A stretch of 64,000 nucleotides of DNA from Letharia columbiana (taxonomy: Eukaryota; Ascomycota; Lecanoromycetes; Lecanorales; Parmeliaceae), in the NCBI RefSeq assembly GCF_014066305.1, contig NW_023501038.1, positions 992,001 to 1,056,000 of the forward strand, written 5' to 3'. The position numbers and the translations under genes were made by a program. The notes under the pieces are model-generated. The model ran no database searches and had not been told where the DNA came from. It saw only the letters and a program-made list of their open reading frames with translations. This document shows, one piece after another, positions 9,622 through 20,520 of this stretch (the stretch's first letter is position 1; each line of letters starts with the position of its first letter).

Positions 9622-12600
9622 CTATATACACATAGTTATTGAGCACACAAACCCCACAAAAGCCATCAGAAACACCAACCCCACCGACCCCACCATCCCA
9701 TTCCCCAGAAACAACCCTTTCAGCCTCGCCGCCCTCCCTTCAAAAACCTGCACACCACCGCTCGTACCATTCGTACCTCCCAACCCAGCACTCCCCACCG
9801 TCGACGACGGCGGGCTACCAGTAACCGAGCCAAACGGCCCGTTCGACCCAAACGCCCCCATTATCAGCCCCTCCAGTCCCACACTACCACCACTGCTCTG
9901 CAGCGCAATAGTCTTCGACCCAACCACCACGGACCCAGCCGTATTAAGCGACACGAGGGTCCCGCCCAGCGTAATCCCCGAAGCGCCAGGCGTCAAAGTG
10001 GTGCCTGCAATAGCGATTCCGTGAGGCGAGGCGGTGATGACGTGGTTTGCTATGGTTGTTGTGAGGGGGAGAGGGGATGCGGAGAAGAGAGGGATGGTTT
10101 GGGAGCCGAGGAGGAGGGCGCTGGCCGTGTTGAGGGAGAGGAATGTTCCGGAGATGGTGGTGCCCGGGGATCCGGGGGTGAGAGAGCTGCCGGCTATGAG
10201 GAGGAGGTTTGGGGCGGCGGTGATGGGCTCGTTGGCTATGGATGTGGTGGTTGTTAAGGGGGTTTTTGTGGAAGGGAGGGGGATGGTTTGAGCGTTTAGG
10301 AGGAATTGGCCGGCTGGGTTGAGGGAGAGGGTTGTTCCGTCGATGGTGGTGGCGGGGGCTCCGGGGTTGAGAGTGGTGCCTGCGAGTGCGACGGCGTTTG
10401 GCGCTGCGGTGATGGCTTGGCCGGCGATGGTGGTGGTGATGGGGGTTGGGGCTAGGGCTGGGGCTGCGAGAGGGAGCGTGCTGGTGCCTACGATGAGAGC
10501 GGAGGATGCGAGTCGGATTGGGGTTCCGGATACGGTTATTGGGGGTGCTCCTCTTGTTAGAGTGGTGCCTGCGACCGCGATCGCGTTCGGTGCGGCGGTG
10601 ATGACGTGGCCTGCGATAGTGGTGATTATGGAGTTGGGACCTGCGGAGGGGAGAGGTATGGTAGATGCACCTATAATGAGAGCGGACGGACCGAGTTGTA
10701 TTGGGGTTCCGGAGACGGTGATTGGTGGGGCTCCTGCGGTCAAGGTAGTGCCTGCAATGGAGATGCCATGAGGAAGCGGCTGCACAGCTTGGTTGTTTAT
10801 AGTCGTGGTTTGGCCTTCGGCCAAATTGTCGAAAGGATTTGCGTCATTGTTCTGCTTTGGGTCCGATTGTGCTACTGCTCCTGCATTCTGGGTTAGTCCT
10901 TGACCATCATCGGCTTGGTTGGGATCGCTGTTGGGCTTGGGATCTGCTTCTTGTCCAGGATCTCGACTGTTATCATTGCCTTCTTTTGGGCTATTACTTT
11001 GGTTGGGATCGCTGGCTTGCTTAGGATTTCCAACTGAACTTGAATCAGAACCATGTTTGGGATCAATGCTTTGCTGAGGATCGTTATTTTGTTGAGGGTC
11101 GTTGCCTCCTTTGAGATCGCCGCTTGATTCTACAGGATTAGACAGCGGCTGGGACGGCTGACTCTCGTGAGTTGCAGGGTCATTAGGGTGAGGGCCAATC
11201 TGCTTTGGGGGAACCGAAGTTGTTGTAACTGTAGCCTTTGGCTGATCCAACGTAGGGACATTCGCAGGTATAGGTATTGACGTTTCGGTGCCGACTATCT
11301 GTCTAGCTTCTGAAGTTAAAGTAGGACTTGGCACTGGCGCCCAAGGATGAGCTTTCGGCTCATTTTGCACGATAGGTGGGGCTAGTGCTGTTTCAACCGT
11401 CAGGGCACTGGGGGGATCATAGGCTGTGAAGTAGTCGTAGTCGCATTTAGAGAACCAAGGAACAATCTCCTTCAGTTTACTGGGCATAGCAATAAGAGGG
11501 CGGTACGGTTCACCGGGCTGTGGTTTGTACCAGTTTTGTTCCTAAGATGATTGCTTCAGCTCGATACGTGATAAACTTGACGACGAGTAGGTACCATTAC
11601 GCTTTGCGGCGGGCAAGGCAGATCGTTGAAATTAAAACTTTTTGTAGAAAATGGATTTCCACCATTAACGTCATTGCCGAGCCCAGCATTGCCAAGCCCA
11701 TAAGGCCCCCCAAGTGGCCCAGCGATCGTTGATAGTTCTCCAGGGTCGAAGGCGACCATCGTAGTCGATAGAACTACGCCGCCGCACTGGTCTGTTGCTG
11801 TTATTCCGTGGAATCTGGCGTACACAGACGGAGAGGTACTAACACATTTGATATTCCCATTAGTGTGTGAAACCTTTCTATAAGTAGAGACTTACAAAGT
11901 GAAATTGCCTGACACAATGGTAGTCACTGGTAAACTACCATTGTGGGTAACGGAAGACGGGGTGATTAAAGTGTGATCTCGTGCGTGCATTGTTGCATGC
12001 TTGACACGAATGTCTGCGGATATATTCGACCCCTGGGACATTAAGTCACTGACGGTACATGGTGATGGGGACCATGGATCGAATAGTGAGGCCTTAATTA
12101 GCAAAGAGCCAATAGTCGAGATACTAGCTGTTATAGTCACTACTGGATACGTAATAGCAGAACTATATCGGGTGATGTAGTCCGTTTCCATGCTGGCATC
12201 GCAACCCCAGTAGGTAGTAGTCTCATTGTTGGAGTCCACGGTCTTTGTAGCACCATAATCAAGTGGTCTGATGCTGTCCCCAATGATGCTGAGACACGAC
12301 GTGTTGACAACAGGCTCGGGCCAGTAGTAGACATCTACATTCTTAACGTCAAGCTCGCATTCGCCACAGCAAGATGGATTGGCCCCTGACATGATGTGGT
12401 AACTATAGGGGTCCATTTGAATAGCCACATGGGAATCAGGATCGAGGAGATCCGTGGTATTTACAGCCCATTCCGTATTGGCTGTTACACATTGTCTTGA
12501 TCTCATCCAATTTTTCATGCTTTGAAACTCGGACGTGCTATCCGAAGAATTGTGTATGTCGCAGGTCGACGAATTCCCTAAATTTATCGATCCCGCCTCG

Positions 12601-13103
12601 ATGAAGCATTTGTTCCTTAGAAGATCGCCTTGAAATGTGGGATCAAAGAATTTATCTATTGCTAAGGTCCTATCCCCTGGGCAGGAAGGATCCCACAATA
12701 CGCACTGATCGTTCACATCTGTGGCGTTCGTCGTTCTCACAGATTCGTTGTTCTGTTTGGACGGGCAGTGACCGCCTGCAATCGCACAGGTCCCCGAATT
12801 GAGACTCTGGTTGGTGTTGATGCTCTTATAATTTCCAGCGTAACTGGGATTGAGGTAAGATGAGGTTGGGGGGACGGTAGTGGCACTGGCTATGCGATAG
12901 GTATGATTGTTGACTACACTTCTAGATGCGGAGGTGAAGGAGCTGCTGTGGGTCTGTACCAAAGGTGAAGCTGCGGACATATTCGATGCAGATATGACAG
13001 AAGGCCATGAAACTTGTCTTGACAGCGTGTGACGTGCAAGGGTGATATGATTATCATGTTTCAGTAGAGACAGGAGTAATAGAAACTTGATAAAGCAGAG
13101 CAT
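9622..13103 (-). CDS. Large secreted/cell-surface repeat protein
   Basis: Three exons, join(13103..11896, 11838..11595, 11541..9622), give 1123 aa. Introns are 57 nt (GTAAGT...GTTAG) and 53 nt (GTACCT...CTTAG). They rejoin as GNFTFTSPSVYARFHGI and PPQSVMEQNWYKP, which fits conserved blocks of a family I recognise from many ascomycetes but cannot name. The chosen ATG gives a signal peptide MLCFIKFLLLLSLL; longer upstream reading is possible but spoils it. Residues ~60-480 are rich in Cys and N-x-S/T and include SCCGECELDVKNVDVYYWPE and YWGCDA. About 550-680 is a D-P-x-Q/N-rich linker. Five repeats of about 60 residues follow, built on ITAAPNAIAVAGTTLTRGAP, then a hydrophobic C-terminus (GLVFLMAFVGFVCSI) that could be a GPI signal or membrane anchor. 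Likely cell-wall associated; function unknown. Confidence 0.85.
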
Positions 13104-14172
13104 TATTTCGCGCACCACGAAGAGAATGACCAATAAGGATCTCGACAACAAGCCAAATAAGCCTTTAAGAGCACTGCGAGAATCTCCAAGAGGAACGACA
13201 GCCCTTATCCACGGGAATTTGAAGGGACCGACAGGACAGTGGACTCGAAGAACTTTTTCTGCGGAAGCGAAATTGCCATTGAGCATAGAGACTGGAGCGT
13301 GTGCATTCGAAAGGGGCCATAGGAGATCTTTGCAAGGTTACCAAACCACCGCAGCATCCCAGCAGAAATGCAACCACGGCTATAAATTTTAAAATCCTTT
13401 TCTAATTTTAGTTCCATCTTTCGTAAAATGGTCGCGCACCTTTGCGGTAAATGTAGCCTGACCGCACTCCTTGTTTCACAGTGCTCGAATTCTTATAGCG
13501 CGGGAATACTTGCCAGTCGATGCAGTAAATGAGCAGAACTACGAAGAGCCTGTCACATGTATGTCAGACTGATATTTCAGCCTTCTTGAGCTAGTGTTCT
13601 CCATTATTTAAGATTGGAGGAGCCAAATGTAATCATAAAACTCAGCCGCATGCGAAGATTTGGCCTGCCAAAAAGTCCGTATTATGCATAAGCTGAACAT
13701 GATCTTCAGCTCATGCATGCTTTGCCCTGGCCAGCACACACATTTCGCCATAGTAACAAAAGCCTGATTCTGTGCCCCATTTTGGGAACCTGAGTAAAGT
13801 GATGGGCCAGAGGCTGCCCTATGCAAGTCCATGGCCGAAATATGGTGTTGCTTGACGTAGACCACCTTGATAGAGAAATAGTAATTCTGGCAGCAGATTG
13901 AAACAAGCGTGTCATTTTATCAAGCAAAGTCATAGATGGCCAACTAATGCTTTGTACCTTACGAAACTCTAACGAGAGGTCCTTATGTTTTTACGTTTTT
14001 GTGCGTAACCGCACCACCATATTATCACCGATTTTCCTATATACCGACATAATCCATTAAGGTGCCGAGGGTGGGTATCAAAAGTCCCTGCAATTGTGCT
14101 ATGGTACCAGTCTGGTGTGGGTAGCAAGGATGATGAATTCTATGGAAGGATGCTACAGCAGGATATACTGTT
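13104..14172. other. Intergenic, no convincing gene
   Basis: This is the 5' flank of the large surface-protein gene. Short frames (for example 13608-13865 minus) have no motifs. It is the last normal-composition DNA before the repeat region; 13950-14170 is slightly A/T-richer. Confidence 0.5.
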
Positions 14173-14360
14173 AGAATTTCAGGTATGTGGGGGGTAAAAC
14201 GGACGGATTTTTTCCCCAAAACCCCCCCCGGGCCGGGCCCAAAAAAAAAAAAAAAAAAAGGGGGGGGAAAAAAAAGGTGGGTGGGGGGGGGGGGGGACAA
14301 AAAAAGGGGGGGGGGGGGGGGGGGGGGCAACATAAAAAACCCCCCCCCCCCCCCCCTCCC
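14173..14360. other. Homopolymer-collapsed copy of a repeat
   Basis: The start, TTAGAATTTCAGGTATG...ACGGACGGATT, matches 15191-15245 (TTAGAATTTCAGATATA...ACGGACGGATT). It then dissolves into successive long runs of C, A, G, A, G and C through about 14357. Real DNA of this form is unlikely; it looks like a failed consensus across a low-coverage repeat. Frames here (poly-Pro, poly-Gly/Lys) should be ignored. Confidence 0.7.
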
Positions 14361-14398
14361 AGTTCACCTAATAAGAAATGAAGCTATACACAACTCCC

Positions 14399-14640
14399 AA
14401 CAATAGGCCATTCTAGCCTTCGATAGCAATAGGCTATTCCAGCCTCAACAATAATACCGTAACAATAACAGGCCATTCCAGCCTCAACAACAACAGGCTA
14501 TTCCAGCCGTAACAAGAACAGGCAATTCCAGCCGTAACAATAGGCCATTCCAGCCTTTCAATAAGAGGCCATTCCAGCCTTTCAATAAGAGGCCATTCCA
14601 GCCTTTCAACAAGAGGCTATTTTAGCTTTAACACACACCA
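14399..14640. repeat. GC-normal minisatellite (GGCCATTCCAGCC)
   Basis: About nine imperfect units are built on AATA(G)GGCCATTCCAGCCT with spacers of about 10-17 nt such as CAACAA or TTCAATAAGA. The last unit (AGAGGCTATTTTAGCTTTAAC) is already C-to-T changed, and the sequence beyond becomes fully A/T-rich. The array therefore marks the margin of the RIP-mutated domain. Confidence 0.7.
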
Positions 14641-14989
14641 TCCTAGTGTAATACGTCTTTCTAACGTAACAGACACCTATTCTAGATAATACGTCTTTCT
14701 AATATAACATTTAATATCTATTCTAGATAATACGTCTTTTTAACGTAATACCCCTTTCTAAGATAATATGATATGTCTCTAGAGTATAATATCCTTTCTA
14801 GATAATAAGAGTAATACTTTATCTCGAAGTAATATAGCTATTTTATATAGATATTATCTATAGTCCTTCGCGACGTTCCTCTTTATTACTATGTCATTAT
14901 CTCCGTCGATCTTATTAAATCTTAAAAAATTCTATAAGAAAAGAGAGAAAGAGTACTAGCTCGCCCATCAGTGTAATCGAGTTTTTATT

Positions 14990-15095
14990 CCGACGAGAAT
15001 TCTTTACGACGACGAGGATTCTTTACGACGACGAGAGTTCTTTACGACGACGAGGGTTTTTTATAACGACGAGGATTCTTTACGACGATACGACG
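14990..15095. repeat. 19-bp tandem repeat
   Basis: The unit GACGACGAGGATTCTTTAC recurs about five times with small changes (GAGAGTT, GAGGGTT). It is CG-rich inside A/T-rich DNA: its cytosines are mostly in CpG or CpT context, so it may have escaped CpA-directed mutation. Confidence 0.7.
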
Positions 15096-15647
15096 ACGTA
15101 GTTATAACTCTATATCTGAATTAGTCTTATAGAAAGCTAATATTATAGCGACTTAGCCTATATACCCTATAGATCGAGCTTATAACCTATTAGAATTTCA
15201 GATATATAATATATAGAACGGACGGATTAATTCTCTAAAACCTCTCCGAGGCCTCTAAATATAGTATAAAATTAAATGGCTGGAAAATATAATGGCTGAG
15301 ATACGCGGAGGCTAAAATCATAGTGGCTGGGATGCGCGGAGGTTATATTTCAACATATACCTTATTAAACTAAGCTATACTCTATACGAAGATCGATATT
15401 AAAAGTTCTAGATATATTAAGATAAGAATTTAGATAGAGCTAAGTACTTAATATACTTTCAAATTTCATAAATAGTATTATTATTCTTTATTTTAATAAG
15501 TACTAGTACTCTATATAATAGCGACGTAGTATATATATATAAAGTATATATATACGAAGTATATATATACGAAGTATAAATATGCGAAGTATATATATAA
15601 TAGCGATATTAATAGAATATATAATAGTAATAATATTAAAGTACTAA

Positions 15648-16096
15648 TCAGTATATATAAAAGAATAAGGTAGGGCTGAACTAGAAAACCTTGAATTTGT
15701 ATGTGCAGCCAATCATAAATTCAGGGTCACTACGCTCTTTGGTTAGACCGGCTGACTCACCGCGGGTAAATAAATTAGCGTCCGCAACCATCAAAATCTC
15801 TCACCCTACTTTTAACCCTTTAATAACTTTACTATTTTCTATTAAAATTTTAAGATTTTTTTTTTTAAATTATAGAGCGTAGATTGCGCTTTTGAATGCT
15901 TTAAGAATTTCGAAATTCAGTCTTATAATTATTAAAAGGCAAGGCATTCAAATATCGCTCACCAAAGATCGCTCACCAAAGACCGCTCACCAAAGACCGC
16001 TCACCAAAGACCGCTCACCAAAGACCGCTCACCAAATTTACTCGACAGCCCTGATCAAAAAAACGGTTATGAATTTAATTCATAGGCCTTTACTCG
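15648..16096 (+). mobile_element. Repeat element, copy 2 (short), Helitron-like termini
   Basis: It starts TCAGTATATATAAAAGAATAAGG after an A and shares GGTAGGGCTGA, ACCTTGAATTTGTATGTGC and CTCTTTGGTTAGACCGGCTGA with copy 1. It ends ATGAATTTAATTCATAGGCCTTTACTCG followed by T. It is 449 bp, against 1958 bp for copy 1, and lacks the large tandem array. It is less mutated than the surrounding block, so it probably inserted after most RIP. Confidence 0.6.
15954..16037. repeat. 14-bp tandem repeat
   Basis: Six head-to-tail units of AYCGCTCACCAAAG lie inside element copy 2. Copy 1 does not have this array, so it is a length-variable segment of the element. Confidence 0.85.
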
Positions 16097-16379
16097 TTAT
16101 AGTATAAAGAAATAGAGAAAGAGTATAAAGACTTTTAATATATAAGTCTTATTTATATAATATAATAAATAGAAATCTTCTTATTATTCTCTATCTTAAT
16201 TATCTTTTATTAATATATTTAATACTTAAAGTATTAATTATAATAATAAGACTCGAATTTAAATACTTATTAAGTCTTATTAACTATAAATAAAATATTA
16301 TATTACTTAAAAAGATATATTAAGAATTTATAAGAAAGTCGAAAAAATATAACTATATTATTAAAATTAAAAATTTACT

Positions 16380-16380
16380 T

Positions 16381-16417
<37 letters not shown>

Positions 16418-16448
16418 AAAAAAAAAAAAAAAATAAAAAAAAAAATAA

Positions 16449-16491
<43 letters not shown>

Positions 16492-16557
16492 AAAAAAAAT
16501 AATAAAAAATTTTCAATAAAAAAAAAAAAAATAAATATAATAAAATAAAAAAATAAA

Positions 16558-16618
<61 letters not shown>

Positions 16619-16621
16619 AAA

Positions 16622-16687
<66 letters not shown>

Positions 16688-16690
16688 AAT
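16380..16690. other. Poly-A dominated stretch
   Basis: About 310 bases of A with rare T, G and C. It directly precedes the left inverted repeat at 16697. As at other junctions, this is probably consensus noise over a collapsed region, so the true distance across it is unknown. Confidence 0.6.
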
Positions 16691-16696
16691 TTATTG

Positions 16697-16905
16697 TCGA
16701 AAAGATATAATATAATATAGAATATTAACCTACTATATTATACTCTAATATAATATAAGTTATTAAGATTTATATAATTTTATATCTAATATAATATAAA
16801 ATCTTAGCGAGATATTTTACGATATAATATATCTATAATATTATATTATAAAATAATATATATATAAAATATCTCGATTAAGATTTCTATATTTAGAAGT
16901 AGTTA
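16697..16905 (+). repeat. Left arm of a long-distance inverted repeat, LTR-like
   Basis: It begins TGTCGAAAAGATATAAT and contains CGAGATATTTTACGATATAA and AAGATTTCTATATTTA. The same order is found on the minus strand at 44540-44308. The TG start and internal TATA-like sequences suggest an LTR. It could be a solo LTR or the edge of a retroelement whose partner is not recognised. Confidence 0.6.
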
Positions 16906-17280
16906 TTCTAATTATTATTCTAGTTAATAATTACGCTAAATTAATAAGATATAAAATTAAATATAATTATATTTTATTACTTTATATATATAAAAGAAAG
17001 CGAGCTATATCTACTAGTAATAAGAAAAGCTTATCTTTCTCTAATATTAGCCGCGCGAAATCCGCCGATACTTTATAATTAAAGTCGTCGACGATAATTT
17101 TATATATCTATTATATATTTTCGATATCGCTATTTAATATAAAATTATATATATTATAATTATAGCCTTTTTATTAAATCGTTAATTTAGAAAAGTTAAT
17201 ATATTTCTTAATATTCTTTTAAAAGTATTATAGCTTAATATAATAAGTTATATTTCTTTAAGCTATCTTCTCGCGATATA

Positions 17281-17965
17281 TAAAAAAAAGATTAGATATA
17301 AAAAGTATATAAAAGTATATTTAATAATTCTAGAATAAATTAGCGATATTTATAATAATAATTAGAATTAAAAATTAGATATATTTAAATAAGAGATAAC
17401 TTTATATTACTCGTATAATAGCGATAGTAATAATTAAGATTAAAATATTAACTTAAATAGCGTAGCTTTTATAATAAACTTTTTATTATTATATATTAAA
17501 TTAATTATATATAAATAAAGATTTATAATTTTATCTTTTAGATATAATTATATTTAATATTTTAAGATTTTTATAATAGCTCGATACTTATTAATTAGCG
17601 CGTTAATATTATTATATTTAAACTATAATAGCGCTTATTATTAAATTCTATATTATACTTTCGAATAGCTTAAAAAATAAGATCTACTTAATTATTAGCG
17701 CGTATAATAAAATTATTTTTAATACTTATATCTTATTTAGCTTCGATATTATTTATTTTCTCTTAATTCGAGCTTTTATCTTTATTTATATATATAATAA
17801 TTCGCGCGATAAGCGAAACTTTAAACTTTTTCGTAATTACGCTCGCGTATTTTTTTATATAATATTATTAAAATATAAATCTATTAGAATAATAATTAGA
17901 ATTAGAAATTATTTATCGTTTATCTATTATATCTTATCTAATTTATTTAAAAGCTTACTTCTATT
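17281..17965 (+). repeat. Direct repeat, copy 1 (~685 bp)
   Basis: It is closely matched by 19832-20520 in the same orientation, from ATATAAAAAGTATATAAAAG to TTTACTTCTATT. Differences are mostly RIP-type transitions. It may be an LTR pair of a small element (about 1.87 kb between the copies) or a tandem segmental duplication. Confidence 0.7.
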
Positions 17966-19831
17966 ATAATAACGATATATTAATATATTTAATTTTATAC
18001 TTTTTAATAATTATAGCGTAATTAATAGTTAAGATATCGACTTTCTTTATTTTTTTAATTAATTTCTTCTTAAATATAAATATATTTATTCGCTATCGCG
18101 ATCTCTTAATATTTTTATTTTAATTAAGCTTATTCTTTACTTTTTATTTTAATTAAGAATTTAATTATTATCTAATTAATCTATATTAAAACTTTTAATA
18201 TCGCTATTATTATTAATATTTAATATTTATTATAATAAATTATTAGACTTAGTCTCTTCTACTTTAATTATTATAAAAAAATAAATTAATAAATATATAT
18301 AAAAGAATTAAAGGGCTTATACGAATATTTATAAATATTAAACTATTCTTAATTTTAATTAAAGCTTATTTTATTAAAAAGTACGTTAATTCTAGTAAGT
18401 ATCGATATTAGAAATAAAGAGAATATATATTACGCGCTATTTTAAGTATATTATTATAGAGTTTAATTTAAAAGAATAATTATTTCTATAAAGATAATAA
18501 GACTTAAAAATAAGAAAGTAAGAATAAAATATATAAAAATTTTAATAAGTTATAGTAGTTTAATATTAGCTAAATTAGATAAAGATAATTACTTACTAGC
18601 TCGCTTATTTAAATCTTTTATTTTTTAATCTATATAAATTATAATAATAATTATAATTATTATAAAAGTAATTAAGATTATATTAGATAATAGCGCTTAA
18701 TAAGTATAATTCGCTTAAACTTAAATCTTTAAAATTAAAAAGAAAATATTTTATTAATATTTAATTTAAGCTAGACGATTTAAAGTAATTTAAAAATTTA
18801 ATATACGCGATAGATATCTAAGCTTTTCTTTCTCTCTTCTTTTTCTCTAAAACTTTCTTTTTTATATTAACTCTTCTTATTATTAAACTATCTTCTTTAT
18901 ATATTAAACTTCTATTTAAATAATTTAATATTATTATAATAATATTAAAAGTATAACGTAATTATTAAGTTATATATTTATTTTTTATTTTTTAATAACT
19001 TTAAATTAATATATAGATAGATCGCGCGAAGAGCTTAATTTATATATACTTAATCTATTATTAATAGCTCTTTAAAAAAGTTAATACTATTCTAGAGTAT
19101 TAGATATAATATTAAAATAAAGTTTTTATTAGATATTATTATTACTTTAATCGCTATTATTATTATTTTAATAAATATTATCTTTACTTTAATAGATATT
19201 ATCTTTATTTTAATAATATTAAAGCGTTAATAAAAATTAGATAATATATTCTTTTAATTATTATTATATTTATTATATATAATTAACGCGAGCTATAACT
19301 TAAGCTTTACGCGAGATTTATTATTATTAAAAATTAATTAATCTTATAATTTTAAAGCTTCTCTTCTAATATCTAATTTATTAAATTATACTTAATTAAA
19401 ATTCGTTAAAGCGCTATTATATTTAAAGATTTATTTTTAAAGTATTATATAAGATAATAGAAGTCTTTCTAATTCGTTAATTTAAGAGTAAATCTTTTAT
19501 TATTACACTTTATAATTAGCTCTAATAATCTCTATTTAAATAAATATTTATCTTTATATAATATATAAAAAGCGAGTTATATTATAGAAAAAGAATTTAA
19601 ATCTTATAATTATTTTAGCTAAGTCGTTTAAAATAAAGATAAAAATATATTTATCTTTAATTATTAAATTAATTAATTATTATAAATATAATTATAAGAT
19701 ATAATTATATATTATTAATTACTCTAATAATTATAAAAAGTATAAAAGAAATAAAATTATATAATTAAGTACTTATAAACTTTTCTCTTCTAAATATTTA
19801 TTTTAATTTAGAGTTTAATCGCTATCTAATT

Positions 19832-20520
19832 AAAAAAAAAGTAAAATATAAAAAGTATATAAAAGTAGATTTAATAATTCTAGAATAAATTAACGATATC
19901 TATAATAATAATTAGAATTAAGAATTAGATATACTTAAATAAAAGATAGCTTTATATTACTTATATAATAATAAAAATAGTAATTAAGATTAAAGTATTA
20001 ACTTAAATAGCGTAATTTTTATAATAAACTTTTTATTATTATATATTAAATTAATTATATATTAATAAAGATTTATAATTTTATCTTCTAGATATAATTA
20101 TATTTAATATTTTAAGATTTTTATAATAGCTTAATATTAATTAATTAATATATTAATATTATTATATCTAAACTATAATAGAGCTTATTATTAAATTTTA
20201 TATCGCGCTTTTAAATAGTTTAAAAGATAAAGTTTATTTAATTATTAGCGCGTATAATAGAATTATTTTTAATACTTATATCTTATTTAGCTTTAATATT
20301 ATCTATACTCTTATAATTTAAATTTTTATCTTTATCTATATATATAATAATTTACGCGAAAAGTAAAACTCTAAACTTTTTTTAAATTATACTCGCGTAT
20401 TTTTTTTATATAATATTATTAAAATATAAATCTATTTATTAGAATAATAATTAGACTTAAAAGTTACTTATTACTTATCTATTATATTTTATCTAATCTA
20501 CTTAAAAGTTTACTTCTATT
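19832..20520 (+). repeat. Direct repeat, copy 2 (~689 bp)
   Basis: Partner of 17281-17965. Shared landmarks include TTCTAGAATAAATTA, AACTTTTTATTATTATAT and ATTAGCGCGTATAATA. The sequence between the copies (17966-19831) has no readable coding remnant. Confidence 0.7.

Noticed and set aside
10319..10771. 150-codon plus-strand frame
   Set aside because: Shadow of the GC-rich repeat region of the minus-strand surface-protein gene.
14185..14406. Open frames encoding poly-Pro, poly-Gly and Lys-rich peptides
   Set aside because: They exist only because of homopolymer runs that look like consensus noise.
15954..16037. Regular 14-bp repeats considered as a CRISPR-like array
   Set aside because: Head-to-tail units without unique spacers, in a fungal transposon; a simple minisatellite.
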